Shown in pieces: positions 16,894 to 24,864 of a stretch of DNA of 64,000 nucleotides. Under the pieces are notes generated by a model. That model was given only the letters and a program-made list of their open reading frames with translations. It had not been told where the DNA came from and did no database searches. Numbering within the stretch: position 1 is the first letter of the stretch; the number at the start of each line of letters is the position of its first letter. The translations under genes were made by a program, and so were the position numbers. The stretch is from Streptomyces wuyuanensis (GTDB taxonomy: Bacteria > Actinomycetota > Actinomycetes > Streptomycetales > Streptomycetaceae), in contig NZ_FNHI01000006.1 in assembly GCF_900103455.1 (NCBI RefSeq), positions 1-64,000 on the forward strand. The letters run 5' to 3'.

Positions 16894-17424
16894 TCAGCGG
16901 GCCGGGTCCGGATCCAGGTCCGTCTCCTCGAAGACCAGCAGGGTGCGCGTGGACAGCACCTCGGGGATCGCCTGGAGCCTGGTCAGCACGAGTTCCCGCA
17001 GGGTGCGGTTGTCCGGTGTGTGAACCAGCAGCAGGACGTCGAAGTCGCCGCTGACCAGCGCTATGTGGGCCGCCCCCGGGAGCGCCTGGAGCTGCTCGCG
17101 CACCGTCCGCCACGAGTTCTGGACGATCTTGAGGGTGATGTAGGCCGACGCGCCGTGGCCGGCGCGCTCGTGGTTCACCCGTGCGCTGAAGCCCCGGATC
17201 ACGCCGTCGTCGATCAGCCGGTTGATGCGGGCGTAGGCGTTGGCCCGCGACACGTGGACGCGTTCGGCCACGGACCGTATCGAGGCGCGGCCGTCCGTCT
17301 GGAGGATGCGGAGGATGTCGCGGTCGATCGCGTCCAGGGTGCGCGGCGCCGGGCCCTGGTTCGCGCCGGGCACCGCTTCGTAGACCGTGCGGTCCCCGTC
17401 GTCGGCCATTTGTTCAGCTGTCAC
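16894..17424 (-). CDS. bkdR: Lrp/AsnC-family regulator, probable BkdR
   Basis: A 176-residue Lrp-type regulator. The helix-turn-helix (LDAIDRDILRILQTDGRASI, then VHVSRANAYARINRLIDDGV) occupies about 35-95 and the RAM ligand domain about 100-170 (YITLKIVQ, VSGDFDVLLLVHT). I chose GTG 17424, which has AGGTGGGG upstream; ATG 17409 is the alternative and frames to 17571 add a non-conserved tail. It is divergent from the first bkd operon, the known position of bkdR in streptomycetes, where it controls branched-chain keto acid dehydrogenase. Effectors are probably branched-chain amino or keto acids. Confidence 0.88.
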   Translation of the reverse strand: MTAEQMADDGDRTVYEAVPGANQGPAPRTLDAIDRDILRILQTDGRASIRSVAERVHVSRANAYARINRLIDDGVIRGFSARVNHERAGHGASAYITLKIVQNSWRTVREQLQALPGAAHIALVSGDFDVLLLVHTPDNRTLRELVLTRLQAIPEVLSTRTLLVFEETDLDPDPAR

Positions 17425-17467
17425 GTCCCCCCACCTTTCTGCCGTGGACGACCTGCTCCTATCCCAG

Positions 17468-17494
17468 GCTGTGGAGAACCGTTTGTCCACAGGC
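17468..17494. promoter_or_regulatory. Paired divergent DnaA-box-like elements
   Basis: GCTGTGGAGAACCG (17468-17481) faces TTGTCCACAGG (17483-17493). The arms CTGTGGA (17469-17475) and TCCACAG (17486-17492) are perfect 7-bp inverted repeats around ten bases. The second 9-mer TTGTCCACA is a consensus DnaA box. It lies in the bkdR-bkdA divergent promoter and overlaps a predicted -35. Confidence 0.5.
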
Positions 17495-17512
17495 TGAAGG
17501 TGCCTGTAGCCA
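17483..17512 (+). promoter_or_regulatory. Tentative promoter of the first bkd operon
   Basis: TTGTCC (17483-17488) and TAGCCA (17507-17512) are 18 bases apart, giving a start near 17519, just before the PaaR-like site. The -35 overlaps the DnaA-like box. The match is weak. Confidence 0.3.
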
Positions 17513-17525
17513 AAATGCGCCAACG

Positions 17526-17539
17526 ACCGAACAATCGGT
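17526..17539. promoter_or_regulatory. PaaR-like site upstream of the first bkd operon
   Basis: ACCGAACAATCGGT matches the paaN/paaH site at 13 of 14 positions; only the central CG is changed to CA. It is 70 bases before the proposed bkdA start. It suggests the phenylacetate regulator also sees the branched-chain keto acid operon. Confidence 0.6.
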
Positions 17540-17608
17540 AGGTGAGGCGCCTCACACTCCGCGCCCTTCATGGGTCCTTATGCCCGCTCCCACGAGGAGG
17601 TGCTCGCG

Positions 17609-18784
17609 TTGAAGAAGAGCAGCATGACGGTCCAGGAGCGGCCGGGTGCGGCCTACCGGCCCACCCCGCCGCCCGCCTGGAAGCCGCGCACCGACCCTGC
17701 GCCGCTGCTTCCCGACCCGGAGCCGTACCGGGTCCTCGGCACCGACGCCGCGGCCGGTGCCGACCCCGAGCTGCTTCTGCGGCTGTACGCGGAGCTGGTC
17801 CGCGGCCGCAGGTACAACGCGCAGGCGACCGCCCTCACCAAGCAGGGCAGGCTCGCCGTCTACCCGTCGAGCACCGGCCAGGAGGCCTGCGAGGTCGCCG
17901 CCGCCCTCGCCCTGGAGGAGCGCGACTGGCTGTTCCCCAGCTACCGGGACACCCTCGCCGCCGTCGCCCGCGGGCTCGACCCCGCGCAGGCACTCACGCT
18001 GCTGCGCGGTGACTGGCACACCGGCTACGACCCGTACGAGCACCGCATCGCGCCGCTGTCCACCCCGCTCGCCACCCAGCTCCCCCACGCCGTGGGGCTG
18101 GCCCACGCCGCGCGCCTCAAGGGCGACGACGTGGTGGCGCTCGCGATGGTCGGCGACGGCGGCACCAGCGAGGGCGACTTCCACGAGGCGCTCAACTTCG
18201 CCGCCGTCTGGCAGGCACCGGTCGTCTTCCTGGTGCAGAACAACGGCTTCGCGATCTCGGTGCCGCTCTCCAAGCAGACCGCGGCGCCCTCCCTCGCGCA
18301 CAAGGCGGTGGGATACGGAATGCCCGGCAGGCTCGTCGACGGGAACGACGTGGCCGCGGTGCACGAAGTGCTCGGCGAAGCCGTCGCACGGGCCCGCCGG
18401 GGCGGCGGCCCGACCCTCGTCGAGGCGATCACCTACCGCATCGACGCGCATACCAATGCCGACGACGCCACCCGGTACCGGGGCGACAGCGAGGTCGAGG
18501 CCTGGCGCGAGCACGACCCGATCCGGCTGATGGAGACGGAGCTGACGGGCCGAGGACTGCTCGACGAGGACGGAGTGCGGTCGGCCGCCGAGGCCGCCGA
18601 GACGATGGCCGCGCAGCTGAGGGAGCGGATGAACGCGGATCCCGTGCTGAACCCGATGGACCTGTTCGAGCACGTCTACGCCGAGCAGACCAGTCAGCTG
18701 CGGGAGCAGGCCGCGCAGCTGCGGGCCGAGCTGGACGCCGAGAGCGGAGAGGGCGCCCAGGGCGCGGAGGGTGACGCACGATGA
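17609..18784 (+). CDS. bkdA: Branched-chain 2-oxo acid dehydrogenase E1 alpha (first copy)
   Basis: A 391-residue thiamine-diphosphate subunit of the branched-chain keto acid dehydrogenase. The cofactor motif GDGGTSEGDFHEALNFAAVWQ and ending LVQNNGFAIS is intact, and the YPSSTGQEACEVAAAL region matches E1 alpha. I favour TTG 17609, eight bases after a GAGGAGG ribosome site; ATG 17624 and ATG 17570 are alternatives. It decarboxylates keto acids from Val, Leu and Ile, supplying primers for branched fatty acids and polyketides. It overlaps E1 beta by four bases. No E3 gene is present, so a distant lpd must serve. Confidence 0.93.
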   Translation: MKKSSMTVQERPGAAYRPTPPPAWKPRTDPAPLLPDPEPYRVLGTDAAAGADPELLLRLYAELVRGRRYNAQATALTKQGRLAVYPSSTGQEACEVAAALALEERDWLFPSYRDTLAAVARGLDPAQALTLLRGDWHTGYDPYEHRIAPLSTPLATQLPHAVGLAHAARLKGDDVVALAMVGDGGTSEGDFHEALNFAAVWQAPVVFLVQNNGFAISVPLSKQTAAPSLAHKAVGYGMPGRLVDGNDVAAVHEVLGEAVARARRGGGPTLVEAITYRIDAHTNADDATRYRGDSEVEAWREHDPIRLMETELTGRGLLDEDGVRSAAEAAETMAAQLRERMNADPVLNPMDLFEHVYAEQTSQLREQAAQLRAELDAESGEGAQGAEGDAR

Positions 18785-19794
18785 GCACGGCAACCGCACG
18801 GCAGGCCAAGCCCGCCACGATGGCGCAGGCCCTTCAGCGGGCGATGCGCGACGCCATGGCCGAGGACCCGACCGTCCACGTCATGGGTGAGGACGTCGGC
18901 ACGCTCGGCGGGGTCTTCCGGGTCACGGACGGCCTCGCCAAGGAATTCGGCGAGGACCGGTGCACGGACACTCCGCTGGCCGAGGCGGGCATCCTCGGGA
19001 CGGCGGTCGGCATGGCGATGTACGGGCTGCGTCCCGTCGTCGAGATGCAGTTCGACGCCTTCGCCTACCCGGCGTTCGAGCAGTTGATCAGCCATGTGTC
19101 CCGGATGCGCAACAGGACGCGCGGGTCGATGCCGATGCCGATCACCGTGCGGGTGCCCTACGGCGGAGGAATCGGAGGCGTCGAGCACCACAGCGACTCC
19201 TCCGAGGCGTACTACATGGCGACTCCGGGGCTCCATGTCGTCACGCCGGCGACGGTCGAGGACGCGTACGGACTCCTGCGGGAGGCCATTGCCTCCGACG
19301 ACCCCGTGGTCTTCCTGGAGCCGAAGCGGCTTTACTGGTCGAAGGCCGACTGGTCGCCGGACGCCCCGGCGGCCGTCGAACCCATCGGCCGCGCGGTGGT
19401 GCGCCGCGAGGGGCGCAGCGCCACGCTCATCACCTACGGACCCTCCGTTCCGGTCTGCATGGAGGCGGCCGCGGCCGCCGAGGCCGAAGGATGGGACCTG
19501 GAGGTCGTGGATCTGCGTTCGCTCGTGCCCTTCGACGACGAGACCGTGTGCGCCTCCGTACGCCGCACGGGCCGGGCCGTCGTCGTCCACGAGTCGACGA
19601 GCTTCGGCGGTCCGGGCGGCGAGATCGCCGCACGGGTGACCGAGCGCTGTTTCCACCACCTCGAGGCCCCTGTGCTGAGGGTGGCCGGTTTCGACATTCC
19701 CTATCCGCCGCCGATGCTGGAGCGTCACCATCTGCCGGGTGTGGACCGGGTACTGGACGCCGTGGCACGGCTGCAGTGGGAGGCGGAGAGCTGA
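18781..19794 (+). CDS. bkdB: Branched-chain 2-oxo acid dehydrogenase E1 beta (first copy)
   Basis: A 337-residue beta subunit, full length, completing the E1 heterotetramer. It shows VMGEDVGTLGGVFRVTDGL near the N-terminus, DTPLAEAGILGTAVGMAMYG, and FEQLISHVSRMRNRT, typical transketolase-type pyrimidine-binding segments, then a C-terminal transketolase domain (LITYGPSVPVCMEAA). The start overlaps bkdA and the stop overlaps the E2 start by one base (TGATG). Confidence 0.95.
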   Translation: MSTATARQAKPATMAQALQRAMRDAMAEDPTVHVMGEDVGTLGGVFRVTDGLAKEFGEDRCTDTPLAEAGILGTAVGMAMYGLRPVVEMQFDAFAYPAFEQLISHVSRMRNRTRGSMPMPITVRVPYGGGIGGVEHHSDSSEAYYMATPGLHVVTPATVEDAYGLLREAIASDDPVVFLEPKRLYWSKADWSPDAPAAVEPIGRAVVRREGRSATLITYGPSVPVCMEAAAAAEAEGWDLEVVDLRSLVPFDDETVCASVRRTGRAVVVHESTSFGGPGGEIAARVTERCFHHLEAPVLRVAGFDIPYPPPMLERHHLPGVDRVLDAVARLQWEAES

Positions 19795-21314
19795 TGGCCC
19801 AGGTGCTCGAATTCAGGCTGCCGGACCTCGGTGAGGGCCTGACGGAGGCGGAGATCGTCCGCTGGCTGGTGGACGTGGGCGATGTCGTCGCCATCGACCA
19901 GCCGGTCGTCGAGGTCGAGACGGCCAAGGCGATGGTCGAGGTGCCCTGCCCGTACGCGGGTGTGGTCACCGCGCGCTTCGGCGACGAAGGGGCGGAGCTT
20001 CCCGTCGGGGCTCCCCTGCTCACCGTCGCGGTGGGCGCGACGGAGCCCGTCCCCGGCGGCTCCGCCGGGACCTCCGGTCCCGCCGAGAGCCAGGTCGAGG
20101 AATCCTCCGGCAATGTCCTCGTGGGCTACGGGACGGGTGCTCCGGCGGCACGCCGCCGGAGGATCCGCCCGTCGTCGCTGTCGGGCGGCAGGCCCCCGGC
20201 CCCGGGCGGCACATCTGCCGCAAGCGGTCCGGAGCCCGTCGGGTCGGCCGGCGGACCGGTACCCGGGGCATCCGCCGCCGGGCGCGAACCGGTGTGGGAC
20301 AGCGCGGTGGAGAGCCCGGCGCCCGACGCCCCGCGCGGCACCCCCGCCCAGGGCGACGTCGTCCTCGAAACCGTCCGAGCCCACGACGGTCCTGTCGCGG
20401 TCATCTCGCCGCTGGTCCGCCGTCTGGCCCGGGACAACGGGGTCGATCTGCGGGCGCTGCGGGGATCCGGTCCTGACGGCCTGATCCTGCGCGTGGATGT
20501 GGAGCACGCCGTACGGGCACGTGCCGGCGCGGCCGAGCAGCACGTCGCGGCGGAGCCGCCCGTGCAGGCCCCCCTTGCCGTGACCGAACCCGCAGCGGTG
20601 CCGGCCACCGCCCGCCGCGCGGCCGGCGGTGAGCGGATCCCGCTGCGCGGGGTGCGCGGCGCCGTGGCGGACAAGCTGTCCCGCAGCCGCCGCGAGATCC
20701 CGGACGCGACCTGCTGGGTCGACGCGGACGCCACCGAACTCATGGCCGCCCGCAAGGCCATGAACGCCGCGGGCGGACCGAAGGTCTCGCTGCTCGCCCT
20801 GCTGGCCCGTATCTGCACGGCGGCGCTCGCCCGTCATCCCGAGCTCAACTCCACGGTTGACCTGGAGGCGAGGGAGATCGTGCGGCTGCCCGAGGTCCAT
20901 CTCGGCTTCGCGGCCCAGACCGACCGGGGTCTGGTGGTCCCGGTCGTCCGTGACGCCCAGGACCGCACTGCGGAGTCGCTCACCGAGGAGTTCGCGCGGC
21001 TCACCGACAAGGCCCGCCAGGGCACCCTCACCCCGGCGGACCTCACCGGCGGCACGTTCACGCTGAACAACTACGGGGTGTTCGGGGTCGACGGCTCCAC
21101 GCCGATCATCAACCACCCGGAAGCGGCCATGCTGGGGGTCGGCCGCATCGTGCCCAAGCCGTGGGTGCACGAGGGACAGCTCGCCGTCCGGCAGGTCGTC
21201 CAGCTCTCCCTCACGTTCGACCACCGGGTGTGCGACGGCGGCACGGCCGGCGGTTTCCTCCGGTACGTGGCGGACTGCGTGGAGCAGCCCGCGGTACTGC
21301 TCCGCACCCTGTGA
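19794..21314 (+). CDS. bkdC: Branched-chain 2-oxo acid dehydrogenase E2, lipoyl acyltransferase (first copy)
   Basis: A 506-residue acyltransferase core. The single lipoyl domain (1-78) has the lipoylated Lys in VETAKAMVEVP. A long Pro/Gly/Ala linker (about 80-190) precedes an E3/E1-binding domain (VISPLVRRLARDNGVDL). The catalytic domain ends with TFDHRVCDGGTAGGFL, containing the active-site His and Asp. The frame is open upstream, but ATG 19794, coupled to bkdB, begins at the lipoyl domain. It transfers the acyl group from E1 to CoA. Confidence 0.95.
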   Translation: MAQVLEFRLPDLGEGLTEAEIVRWLVDVGDVVAIDQPVVEVETAKAMVEVPCPYAGVVTARFGDEGAELPVGAPLLTVAVGATEPVPGGSAGTSGPAESQVEESSGNVLVGYGTGAPAARRRRIRPSSLSGGRPPAPGGTSAASGPEPVGSAGGPVPGASAAGREPVWDSAVESPAPDAPRGTPAQGDVVLETVRAHDGPVAVISPLVRRLARDNGVDLRALRGSGPDGLILRVDVEHAVRARAGAAEQHVAAEPPVQAPLAVTEPAAVPATARRAAGGERIPLRGVRGAVADKLSRSRREIPDATCWVDADATELMAARKAMNAAGGPKVSLLALLARICTAALARHPELNSTVDLEAREIVRLPEVHLGFAAQTDRGLVVPVVRDAQDRTAESLTEEFARLTDKARQGTLTPADLTGGTFTLNNYGVFGVDGSTPIINHPEAAMLGVGRIVPKPWVHEGQLAVRQVVQLSLTFDHRVCDGGTAGGFLRYVADCVEQPAVLLRTL

Positions 21315-21328
21315 TCCCCCGGTAGCGC

Positions 21329-21362
21329 CGGAAACCCGTATCGGCGGGGCCGGCGGGTTCCG
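21329..21362. terminator. Possible hairpin after the first bkd operon
   Basis: CGGAAACCCG (21329-21338) can pair with CGGGTTCCG (21354-21362) with one bulged A. It sits 15 bases after the E2 stop. The stem is imperfect and the next gene reads the same way. Confidence 0.35.
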
Positions 21363-21391
21363 CATCGGCGGTCACGGCCCATACTTCTGGG

Positions 21392-22324
21392 GTGACTGCC
21401 GATGCGGAAGCGGATTACGACGCCATCGTGCTCGCCGGAGGTGCCGCCAAGCGGCTCGGCGGGGCGGACAAGCCGGGAGTGAGCGTCGGCGGCCGGACGC
21501 TGCTCGACCGGGTGCTGACGGCGAGCCGGGGCGCCGGCCGGACGATCGTCGTCGGCGGGCGGAGGCCCACCGCGCGCCCGGTGACCTGGACGCGTGAGAC
21601 CCCGCCCGGGGGCGGACCGCTCGCCGCGCTCCACGCGGGGCTCCGCGAGTCGGGAGCGCCCACCGTCGTGGTGCTCTCCGCGGATCTCCCCTTCCTCGAC
21701 GAGGGGACCGTCCGGCGGCTGCTCGAAGCCCTGGATTCCGGCGGCCGGGAGGGTGCGCTCCTCGTCGACGCCGACGGACGCGACCAGCCGCTCGTCGCGG
21801 CGTACCGTGCGGAACCGCTCCATCGTGAACTGGCACTGATCGCCGCCGAGCACGGCGGCCTCGCAGGGCTGCCGCTGCGTCTGCTCACGCGCGAACTCGA
21901 TCTCGACCGGGTGGCGGCCGCACGACTGGCCGCGTACGACTGCGACACCTGGGAGGACATCGTCACGGCCCGGGCCAGGATCAGGGAGCATGGGAACGTG
22001 CTGGATGAATGGATCACCGCAGTCAAGGACGAACTCGGCATCGACCTCGAGGTGGACACGGGCCTGCTCCTCGACCTCGCCCGGGACGCCGCCCATGGCG
22101 TCGCCCGGCCCGCGGCGCCGCTGACCACCTTCCTCGTCGGCTATGCCGCGGCCAGGGCGGGAGGGGACGGCACCCAGGCGGTCGCCGAGGCCGCCCGCAA
22201 GGCCGCGGCGCTCGCCGAGCGATGGGCCGCCGAGGCCGACGAGGCGGCGGCAGGCAAGCCCGGGACGGACGGACAGGACGGCCGGAGCGGCTCGGACCGG
22301 AGCGACGAGGCCGGTAGCCGATGA
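21392..22324 (+). CDS. MobA-like nucleotidyltransferase fused to a DUF6457 domain
   Basis: A 310-residue two-part protein. Residues 1-195 form a MobA-type NTP transferase: LAGGAAKRLGGADKPGVSVG (nucleotide loop and Lys), GGGPLAALHAG, and VLSADLPFLDEG with the metal-binding Asp. The C-terminal 100 residues match the small helical DUF6457 domain (LDEWITAVKDELGIDLEVD). MobA attaches GMP to molybdopterin. Overlap with moeA by four bases supports a molybdenum cofactor role, with DUF6457 possibly regulatory. It starts at GTG 21392. Confidence 0.85.
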   Translation: MTADAEADYDAIVLAGGAAKRLGGADKPGVSVGGRTLLDRVLTASRGAGRTIVVGGRRPTARPVTWTRETPPGGGPLAALHAGLRESGAPTVVVLSADLPFLDEGTVRRLLEALDSGGREGALLVDADGRDQPLVAAYRAEPLHRELALIAAEHGGLAGLPLRLLTRELDLDRVAAARLAAYDCDTWEDIVTARARIREHGNVLDEWITAVKDELGIDLEVDTGLLLDLARDAAHGVARPAAPLTTFLVGYAAARAGGDGTQAVAEAARKAAALAERWAAEADEAAAGKPGTDGQDGRSGSDRSDEAGSR

Positions 22325-23757
22325 CCGCACAGGACCATGATCTCGGAGCTGCGGGCGCCACCGGGCGGGGCGACGGCGATGAACCCGCGCCCGGTCCCGT
22401 ACCCCATGGCAGAGACGGTGACCGCGTCGTCGCCCCGGCGGCGGACGGCGATGACGGTGTCGAGGACGCTCTCGCGCTGGTGGGCAGGCGGTCGGCCCTC
22501 TCTCCCCGGGGTCGGCAGGCACCCGCTCCGGGGCAGGACGGTCAGCACAGCGGGCATCGCGGCACGCCCTGGGACGAGGCCCGGGCCGTGGCGTCGCGCG
22601 CCGGACGGGCGGGTGTACTGCGTACCCATCGCGACCCCCTCGCCGCCTCGCTGGGCCGGGTGCTCGCCACCCCGCTCACCGCGTTCATCGATCTGCCGCC
22701 GTTCGACACCTCCGCCATGGACGGCTGGGCGGTCGCCGGCCCCGGTCCGTGGACGGTGGTGTCCGGCGACAACGGCATCCTCGCCGGACAGGGTGAGGCC
22801 GAGATCCTCGTGGACGGCACGGCCGTACGGATCGCCACCGGTGCCCGTGTCCCGCCCGGCGCCACCGCGGTGATCCGCAGCGAGCACGCCCGGACCGACG
22901 GCGGTGGCCATCTGCACGCACGGCGCCAGGTGATCCACGGTCAGGACATCAGGCCCCGTGGACAGGAGTGCCGGTCCGGCGACCAACTCCTGCCCGCCGG
23001 AACACTGGTGACCCCCGCCGTACTCGGTCTTGCGGCGGCCGCCGGCTACGACGAACTGCACACGGTGGTCCGTCCGAAGGTGGAGGTGCTCGTCCTGGGC
23101 GACGAGCTGCTCACCGAGGGGCTGCCCCACGACGGGCTGATCCGTGACGCGCTCGGGCCGATGATCAGCCCCTGGCTGCGGGCTCTCGGAGCCGAGGTGA
23201 CCGGCACCCGCAGGGTCGGTGACGACGCCGAGGCACTGCGGCGGGCGGTGGCCGAATCCGATGCCGACCTCGTCGTCACCACGGGCGGTACGGCCGCGGG
23301 ACCGGTCGACCATGTCCACCCCATGCTCCGCAAGGTGGGCGCCGAGTTGCTGGTCGACGGCGTCGCCGTACGGCCCGGGCATCCGATGCTCCTGGCCAGG
23401 CTCGCTCCGGGCCGGCATCTGGTGGGACTGCCCGGCAATCCGCTCGCCGCGGTCTCCGGGCTGCTGACCCTCGCAGAGCCCTTGCTGCGCCTGCGGTCCG
23501 GACAGGCAACCCCGGCCCCGTACCGCGCGTCCCTGAGGGACGAGGTCCATGGTCATCCGCAGGACACCCGGCTGGTTCCGGTGGTGCACCGCGGCGACGC
23601 GGTCGTACCGCTGCACTATCGCGGTCCGGCCATGCTGCGCGGTATCGCCGCCGCGCACGGACTCGCCGTCGTGCCTCCGGGGGGAGGGCGGCCCGGCGAC
23701 GAGCTGGAGGTCCTCGATCTGCCCTGGCCACCGAGTTCCGAAGGGTGTTTCACGTGA
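22321..23757 (+). CDS. moeA: Molybdopterin molybdenumtransferase MoeA
   Basis: A 478-residue protein, longer than typical MoeA (about 410) because of a roughly 80-residue disordered N-terminus. Core motifs are present: DLPPFDTSAMDGWAV, GDELLTEGLPHDGLIRDALG, the MPT-binding TTGGTAAGPVDHV, and LVGLPGNPLAAV. MoeA inserts molybdate into adenylylated molybdopterin. Its TGA lies inside a parS site shared with the next start. No other cofactor genes (moaA, moaC, mog) are nearby. Confidence 0.92.
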   Translation: MTAQDHDLGAAGATGRGDGDEPAPGPVPHGRDGDRVVAPAADGDDGVEDALALVGRRSALSPRGRQAPAPGQDGQHSGHRGTPWDEARAVASRAGRAGVLRTHRDPLAASLGRVLATPLTAFIDLPPFDTSAMDGWAVAGPGPWTVVSGDNGILAGQGEAEILVDGTAVRIATGARVPPGATAVIRSEHARTDGGGHLHARRQVIHGQDIRPRGQECRSGDQLLPAGTLVTPAVLGLAAAAGYDELHTVVRPKVEVLVLGDELLTEGLPHDGLIRDALGPMISPWLRALGAEVTGTRRVGDDAEALRRAVAESDADLVVTTGGTAAGPVDHVHPMLRKVGAELLVDGVAVRPGHPMLLARLAPGRHLVGLPGNPLAAVSGLLTLAEPLLRLRSGQATPAPYRASLRDEVHGHPQDTRLVPVVHRGDAVVPLHYRGPAMLRGIAAAHGLAVVPPGGGRPGDELEVLDLPWPPSSEGCFT

Positions 23758-23760
23758 AAC
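23747..23760. promoter_or_regulatory. parS: parS site, perfect 14-bp palindrome
   Basis: GTTTCACGTGAAAC is a perfect palindrome and the standard Streptomyces parS core. It spans the last codons and stop of moeA and the GTG start of the channel gene, so the same bases encode protein in two frames. Confidence 0.88.
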
Positions 23761-24854
23761 TTCCCGGCCAGGACGCCATGGCCCGGCAAGCGGACGAACA
23801 GCTGGCCGTCTCCAGGGTTCATCTGCCCAAGCAGACCGTCGAGAGACCGCTGGTGCAGGTCACCAAGCGGCTGTTGATGGCCCTGTTCGTCCTCGTGCTG
23901 ACGGTCTTCATCGTCTGGCTGGACCGCGACGGCTACTACGACAACGCGGACGAGAAGGTCGATTTCCTCGACGTCGTCTACTACTCCACCGTGACCCTCT
24001 CCACCACGGGCTACGGCGACATCGTTCCGCAAAGCGACGGTGCGCGCCTGGCCAATGTGCTGCTGGTGACGCCGCTGCGTGTGCTGTTCCTGATCATCCT
24101 GGTCGGTACCACCCTCGAGGTCCTCACGGAGCGGACCCGGGACGAGTGGCGGTTGAAGCGTTGGAGGTCCACCTTGCGTGACCACACTGTCGTCATCGGC
24201 TTCGGCACGAAGGGGCGTTCCGCGCTGCTGACCCTCTGCGCCACGGGCCTGCAGAAGGCGCAGGTCGTCGTTGTCGACCCGAGCTCCAAGGTGATCGAGG
24301 CCGCGAACGCGGACGGCTTCACCGGCGTCCTCGGGGACGCGACCCGGAGCGATGTGCTCCTCCGCGCCGAGGTGCAGCGGGCACGGCAGATCATCATCGC
24401 CACCCAGCGCGACGACACCGCGGTCCTGGTCGCGCTCACCGCGCGGCAGCTCAACCGCGGCGCGAAGATCGTGGCCGCGGTCCGCGAGGAGGAGAACGCG
24501 CCGTTGCTGCGCCAGTCCGGCGCCGACGCGGTGATCACCAGCGCCAGTGCGGCGGGCCGGCTCCTCGGACTGTCCGTGCTCAGCCCGTACGCGGGCACGG
24601 TGATGGAGGACCTGATCCAGCAGGGCAGCGGGCTCGACATCCTCGAGCGCCCGGTGATAAAGAGCGAGGTCGGAAAGAACGTCCGGGAGACGGAAGACCT
24701 GGTGGTCAGTGTGCTCCGCGGGCACCGGCTGCTCGGTTACGACGACCCCGAGGCCAGCCCGCTGCAGCTGACCGACCGGGTGATCACCATCGTGCGGGCG
24801 ACGAACCCCCGGCCCGGAGCGGTGCGGGGTAGCGGCAACGCCAAGCCGGAGTAG
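23754..24854 (+). CDS. Two-helix potassium channel with RCK (TrkA-N/TrkA-C) domains
   Basis: A 366-residue inner-membrane channel subunit of the MthK/Kch type. The first helix (about 40-60) is followed by a pore loop with the selectivity filter TVTLSTTGYGD and a second helix (RVLFLIILVGTTLEVL). Then comes a cytoplasmic RCK domain with a Rossmann start VVIGFGTKGRSALLTL and a TrkA-C region. GTG 23754 is chosen because GAAGGG lies eight bases upstream and it forms a GTGA overlap with moeA; GTG 23745 is the alternative. It probably forms a ligand-gated K+ channel tetramer. Confidence 0.9.
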   Translation: MKLPGQDAMARQADEQLAVSRVHLPKQTVERPLVQVTKRLLMALFVLVLTVFIVWLDRDGYYDNADEKVDFLDVVYYSTVTLSTTGYGDIVPQSDGARLANVLLVTPLRVLFLIILVGTTLEVLTERTRDEWRLKRWRSTLRDHTVVIGFGTKGRSALLTLCATGLQKAQVVVVDPSSKVIEAANADGFTGVLGDATRSDVLLRAEVQRARQIIIATQRDDTAVLVALTARQLNRGAKIVAAVREEENAPLLRQSGADAVITSASAAGRLLGLSVLSPYAGTVMEDLIQQGSGLDILERPVIKSEVGKNVRETEDLVVSVLRGHRLLGYDDPEASPLQLTDRVITIVRATNPRPGAVRGSGNAKPE

Positions 24855-24864
24855 CCTCGCGGCC

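Noticed and set aside
17468..17494. Replication origin or part of it, because of paired DnaA boxes
   Set aside because: Streptomyces oriC contains many clustered boxes between dnaA and dnaN; here there are two boxes and no such genes.
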